DNA of 26,037 nt from Bacteroidales bacterium UBA3824 (lineage in GTDB: Bacteria; Bacteroidota; Bacteroidia; Bacteroidales; UBA3824), in assembly GCA_002393195.1 (NCBI GenBank), contig DGIK01000212.1:1-26037 (forward strand), in the 5' to 3' direction. Shown here piece by piece: positions 23,709 to 26,037 of the stretch. How positions within the stretch are numbered: the stretch's first letter is position 1; each line of letters begins with the position of its first letter. The notes below the pieces were generated by a model, which worked only from the letters and a program-made list of their open reading frames with translations, was not told the origin of the DNA and did no database searches. A program made the translations under genes and the position numbers.

Positions 23709-25244
23709 ATGAGAAGACAACTATTGACGGCAGCAGTAGCGGCTACATTGCTCGCGGGCTGCCAGGGCAAGCAAGCACAGCAACAGGACGAACAATGTTG
23801 CAAGCAAGCTGAATCTCCCGTCCTGACCATCGAGGGCGGACAGGTACAAGGCGTACCTACAGAGACCAAAGACGTATTCGTATTCCGTGGCATTCCCTAC
23901 GCCGCGCCGCCTATCGGCGACCTCCGTTGGAAAGAGCCGCAACCCGTAGTGCCGTGGAAGGGCGTGAAGGTCTGCGACAGATTTGGACATCCTGGCTATC
24001 AGGCAGTTCACTATCCGGGCGGCTACACCACCGAATGGGGCTACGGCGCAGAATCGCCTTACAGCGAAGACTGCCTCTACCTCAATGTCTGGACCCCCGC
24101 CGCAGGCAAGACCGACGCAAAACTCCCCGTCGCCCTTTGGATTCACGGCGGCGGCTACCGCGAAGGCTGGGGCTCTGAGCCGGAGTTTGACGCTCAGGCA
24201 TGGGCAGAGAAGGGCGTAATCCTCGTTTCCATCAACTACCGCCTCGGCGTATTTGGCTTCCTCACCCACCCCGACCTCTCCGCCGAAAGCCCGCACAAGG
24301 TATCGGGCAATTACGGCATCCTCGACCAGATAGAATCCCTCAAATGGATCAAGAAAAACATCGCTCAGTTTGGTGGCGACCCCGACAACGTGATGATTTT
24401 TGGACAGAGCGCGGGCGCAGGCAGCGTAAAGACTATCTGCGCATCCCCATTGTCAAAAGGTCTTTTCCACAAGGCTGTAATCATGTCGGGCGGCGGCATG
24501 ACCGTTGCACCTCCCAAGGGCGCGGCTGCCGATGCAAATATGCGCAGAATGTTCCCCGTGCTTACCTTCGACGAAGCCCAAAAACAAAACAAGACCGTAC
24601 TCGACTGGGCTGGTTACAATACCCTCGAAGAGATGCGCAAGGCTTCCACCGAGGTCATCTACACCATCGGCACCATCTACAACCGTGTAACCAAAAAGAA
24701 CGCCTTCATGACCGCAATGCCTATAATAGACGGCTACTGCAACACCAAGAGTTTTGACGACGCAGCGCAGGACGGCTCTCTTGCCGACGTTCCTTACATG
24801 ATTGGCTACACCATGGACGACCTCGGCGACATGGCTGAGGGCATTGCCACATTCTGTCTCAACCGCGAAGAAAAAGGAGCAAAGGCTTGGGCATACGAAT
24901 TTGCACGTCCACTTCCCGACGACGGCTCACATCCCGAAGATTATCTCCAAGGCGCATTCCACTCATCTGACTTGTGGTATGTATTCAAGAGTTTGCAACA
25001 TTGCTGGCGTCCGTGGGTAAAAGGCGACTGGGAACTCTCCGAAAAGATGCTCACCGCTTGGACCAACTTCGCCAAATACAGCAACCCCAACGGCGCACAA
25101 GACGGCGCATGGAAGCCCTACACCAAGGACAACACCAAATTCCAACTCTTTAAACTCGACGAGCAAAACAACGAAAAGTCCGAAATGGGCGACCCCATAA
25201 AATCCACCCGTCCCAGCATGTGGGGCATGGGCGCACCCAAATAA
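23709..25244 (+). CDS. Type-B carboxylesterase, lipoprotein
   Basis: A 511-residue alpha/beta-hydrolase of the carboxylesterase type-B (para-nitrobenzyl esterase, cholinesterase-like) family, which hydrolyses carboxylic esters. The lipobox LLAGC puts a lipid anchor on Cys18, so it is a cell-envelope enzyme. Family signatures are VFVFRGIPYAAPPIGDLRW, YSEDCLYLNVW and the oxyanion-hole motif WIHGGGYREG. The catalytic Ser234 lies in FGQSAGAGS and the probable His418 in AFHSSDLWYVF. The acidic member of the triad falls in GYTMDDLGD (Asp370 or 371), where the family more often has Glu. Length is normal. It follows the kinase operon after 61 bases without a recognisable promoter, and ends at the perfect hairpin 25291-25340. 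Substrate unknown; plant or host ester compounds are possible. Confidence 0.93.
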   Translation: MRRQLLTAAVAATLLAGCQGKQAQQQDEQCCKQAESPVLTIEGGQVQGVPTETKDVFVFRGIPYAAPPIGDLRWKEPQPVVPWKGVKVCDRFGHPGYQAVHYPGGYTTEWGYGAESPYSEDCLYLNVWTPAAGKTDAKLPVALWIHGGGYREGWGSEPEFDAQAWAEKGVILVSINYRLGVFGFLTHPDLSAESPHKVSGNYGILDQIESLKWIKKNIAQFGGDPDNVMIFGQSAGAGSVKTICASPLSKGLFHKAVIMSGGGMTVAPPKGAAADANMRRMFPVLTFDEAQKQNKTVLDWAGYNTLEEMRKASTEVIYTIGTIYNRVTKKNAFMTAMPIIDGYCNTKSFDDAAQDGSLADVPYMIGYTMDDLGDMAEGIATFCLNREEKGAKAWAYEFARPLPDDGSHPEDYLQGAFHSSDLWYVFKSLQHCWRPWVKGDWELSEKMLTAWTNFAKYSNPNGAQDGAWKPYTKDNTKFQLFKLDEQNNEKSEMGDPIKSTRPSMWGMGAPK

Positions 25245-25290
25245 AATTTGCTGGAATGCGGACGGCTCGTCCGCCACGCCAATAACACAC

Positions 25291-25340
25291 TAACAAATAA
25301 AACGGCTGCCGAATGGATTCGGCAGCCGTTTTATTTGTTA
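25291..25340. terminator. Perfect long-arm bidirectional terminator
   Basis: Arms of 24 bases (25291-25314 and 25317-25340) are exact reverse complements around a GG centre. Core CGGCTGCCGAAT pairs with ATTCGGCAGCCG and is flanked by A-rich and T-rich ends on both sides, so it can stop the esterase transcript on the plus strand and the toxin transcript on the minus strand. The stop codon of the toxin gene is the last triplet of the right arm. Confidence 0.93.
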
Positions 25341-25652
25341 ATCTTTTATGCGATTTTGCAGTTTTTCGGGGTTCATACGAAGATTCCAAAAATCAACAAT
25401 ATAAACACAATTATTATCAATACGATAGATAATTTTGTTGATTTTTTTAACAAGCAAACCACGAAAAGTATCTGCACAAGATTCCAAAAGAGGTTCTATC
25501 TTAAACATATATGGATCTCTTGCCAAATACATTTCGCTCTCAGCAATTGCGTCGGCGAAATCCAACATAGTCTTTGTTCCAAAGGTTTCCTCTATGTAAA
25601 TCATTGTTTCGATGACTGCCGACCTTGCTTGAGGAGTCCATTCTACATTCAT
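25338..25652 (-). CDS. RelE/ParE-family toxin
   Basis: A 104-residue protein starting MNVEWTPQARSAVIETMIYI. The order is typical of ParE/RelE toxins: WTPQAR strand and first helix with a second helix (TMLDFADAIAESEMYL), then strands with FRGLLVKKINKIIYRIDNNCVYIVDFWNLRMNPEKL. Family members are either mRNA endonucleases on the ribosome (RelE) or gyrase inhibitors (ParE). The sequence does not decide between them, although the lack of an obvious terminal catalytic Tyr/His set favours ParE. The start ATG overlaps the antitoxin stop by four bases (ATGA), which couples translation. I chose ATG 25652 rather than 25679 for this reason. The stop codon lies in the terminator hairpin. Confidence 0.85.
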   Translation of the reverse strand: MNVEWTPQARSAVIETMIYIEETFGTKTMLDFADAIAESEMYLARDPYMFKIEPLLESCADTFRGLLVKKINKIIYRIDNNCVYIVDFWNLRMNPEKLQNRIKD

Positions 25653-25915
25653 ACAGCCATACGTTTTTGTTCGTACCACCCGAGGTTAAACCTTTGGTCA
25701 AGTTCACGGAAAAACACCTCCGACGAAACACATTCTCCATTTGCGATTTCCTTTTCAGCCTGGTCAATGCGCATTTGGAGTTCTTCCTTAGTATAAGGGC
25801 ACACGAACTCCTCCTCTGCGGCATCCACCAATTCGCCCGCGAGCCACTTCCTATCCTCATACGACAGCGTTCCTAACAGTCTATCGCGGAGTTTTATTAA
25901 TGATTCCTTGCTCAT
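25649..25915 (-). CDS. RelB-like antitoxin of the RelE/ParE pair
   Basis: An 88-residue acidic protein, first gene of the toxin-antitoxin operon. The C-terminal half has the pattern of addiction-module antitoxins in Bacteroidota: ELQMRIDQAEKEIANGECVSSEVFFRELD, with long helices that would wrap the toxin. The N-terminal part (LIKLRDRLLGTLSYEDRKWLAGELVD) is helical and may mediate dimerisation. A classical ribbon-helix-helix DNA-binding start is not obvious, so autoregulation is uncertain. It is transcribed from a strong promoter at 25947-25977, about 27 bases upstream, and its stop overlaps the toxin start (ATGA). Confidence 0.85.
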   Translation of the reverse strand: MSKESLIKLRDRLLGTLSYEDRKWLAGELVDAAEEEFVCPYTKEELQMRIDQAEKEIANGECVSSEVFFRELDQRFNLGWYEQKRMAV

Positions 25916-25946
25916 AATAGTAATGTTTTGGGGATTTTTGATACTA

Positions 25947-25977
25947 CAAAGATAATATTTTGGATTGGGATGGCAAA
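25947..25977 (-). promoter_or_regulatory. Bacteroides-type promoter of the RelB-RelE/ParE operon
   Basis: On the minus strand, TTTG (25977-25974), a 19-base spacer and TATCTTTG (25954-25947) match the consensus exactly. The last 60 bases of the window (25978-26037) hold nothing else that I can identify. Confidence 0.72.
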
Positions 25978-26037
25978 ATTATAGTTGCATATATTTTTGA
26001 ATTTTCGTTGACATCCTGACACCTAAAACCACTCCCC

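Overview
The window comes from a member of the Bacteroidota, most likely the order Bacteroidales. The evidence is a repeated promoter signature of the Bacteroides type (TTTG, 19-21 bp, then TAnnTTTG) in front of many genes, a multidomain OmpA protein built like the type IX secretion component PorE, DUF1573 proteins, a PafA-type phosphatase relative, and many TPR/PAS histidine kinases. The window is chromosomal and mixes housekeeping and accessory genes. I see no tRNA, rRNA, CRISPR array, insertion sequence or phage genes.

Layout. 1-534 (-) is the N-terminal half of phosphoglycerate kinase. 709-2376 (+) is a cytoplasmic PAS histidine kinase. 2483-3536 (+) is a two-gene unit with a Panacea-domain antitoxin and a probable MazF/PemK-like toxin. 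3713-5641 (-) is the PorE-like OmpA protein and 5698-6900 (-) an AAA/DUF4143 ATPase with two tandem palindromic sites upstream. 7102-8754 (-) is a PafA-family protein that has lost nearly all its catalytic residues. 8832-9725 (+) is an anchored beta-propeller, 9898-10965 (+) a DUF1573 protein and 11042-12235 (+) a DUF445 membrane protein. 12338-13312 (-) is a lipoprotein of unknown function. 13405-15042 (-) is a small operon with a nicotinamidase-like hydrolase and a methyltransferase-like protein. 15043-15515 is the only long gene-free stretch. It holds an inverted repeat and a strong plus-strand terminator with no gene in front of it, so it may encode a small RNA. 15516-16142 (+) is a VTT/DedA-like membrane protein.

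16185-23647 (+) is a signalling cluster: a membrane-anchored SpoIIE/PP2C phosphatase, a secreted TPR protein, a soluble PAS histidine kinase with an intact His, and a 1046-residue TPR-TM-PAS-PAS protein with a histidine-kinase-like end whose phosphoacceptor His is replaced by Ser. The last three are tightly packed and probably co-transcribed. No response regulator lies in the window. 23709-25244 (+) is a lipoprotein type-B carboxylesterase. A perfect 24-bp-arm hairpin separates it from a convergent RelB-like/ParE-like toxin-antitoxin pair at 25338-25915 (-).

The most unusual items are the degenerate phosphatase, the His-less kinase beside an intact kinase, the orphan terminator/small RNA candidate, the Panacea toxin-antitoxin pair, the tandem palindromes before the ATPase, and a 7-bp repeat family that abuts three stop codons. 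All functional statements rest on reading motifs by eye; no database search was run.
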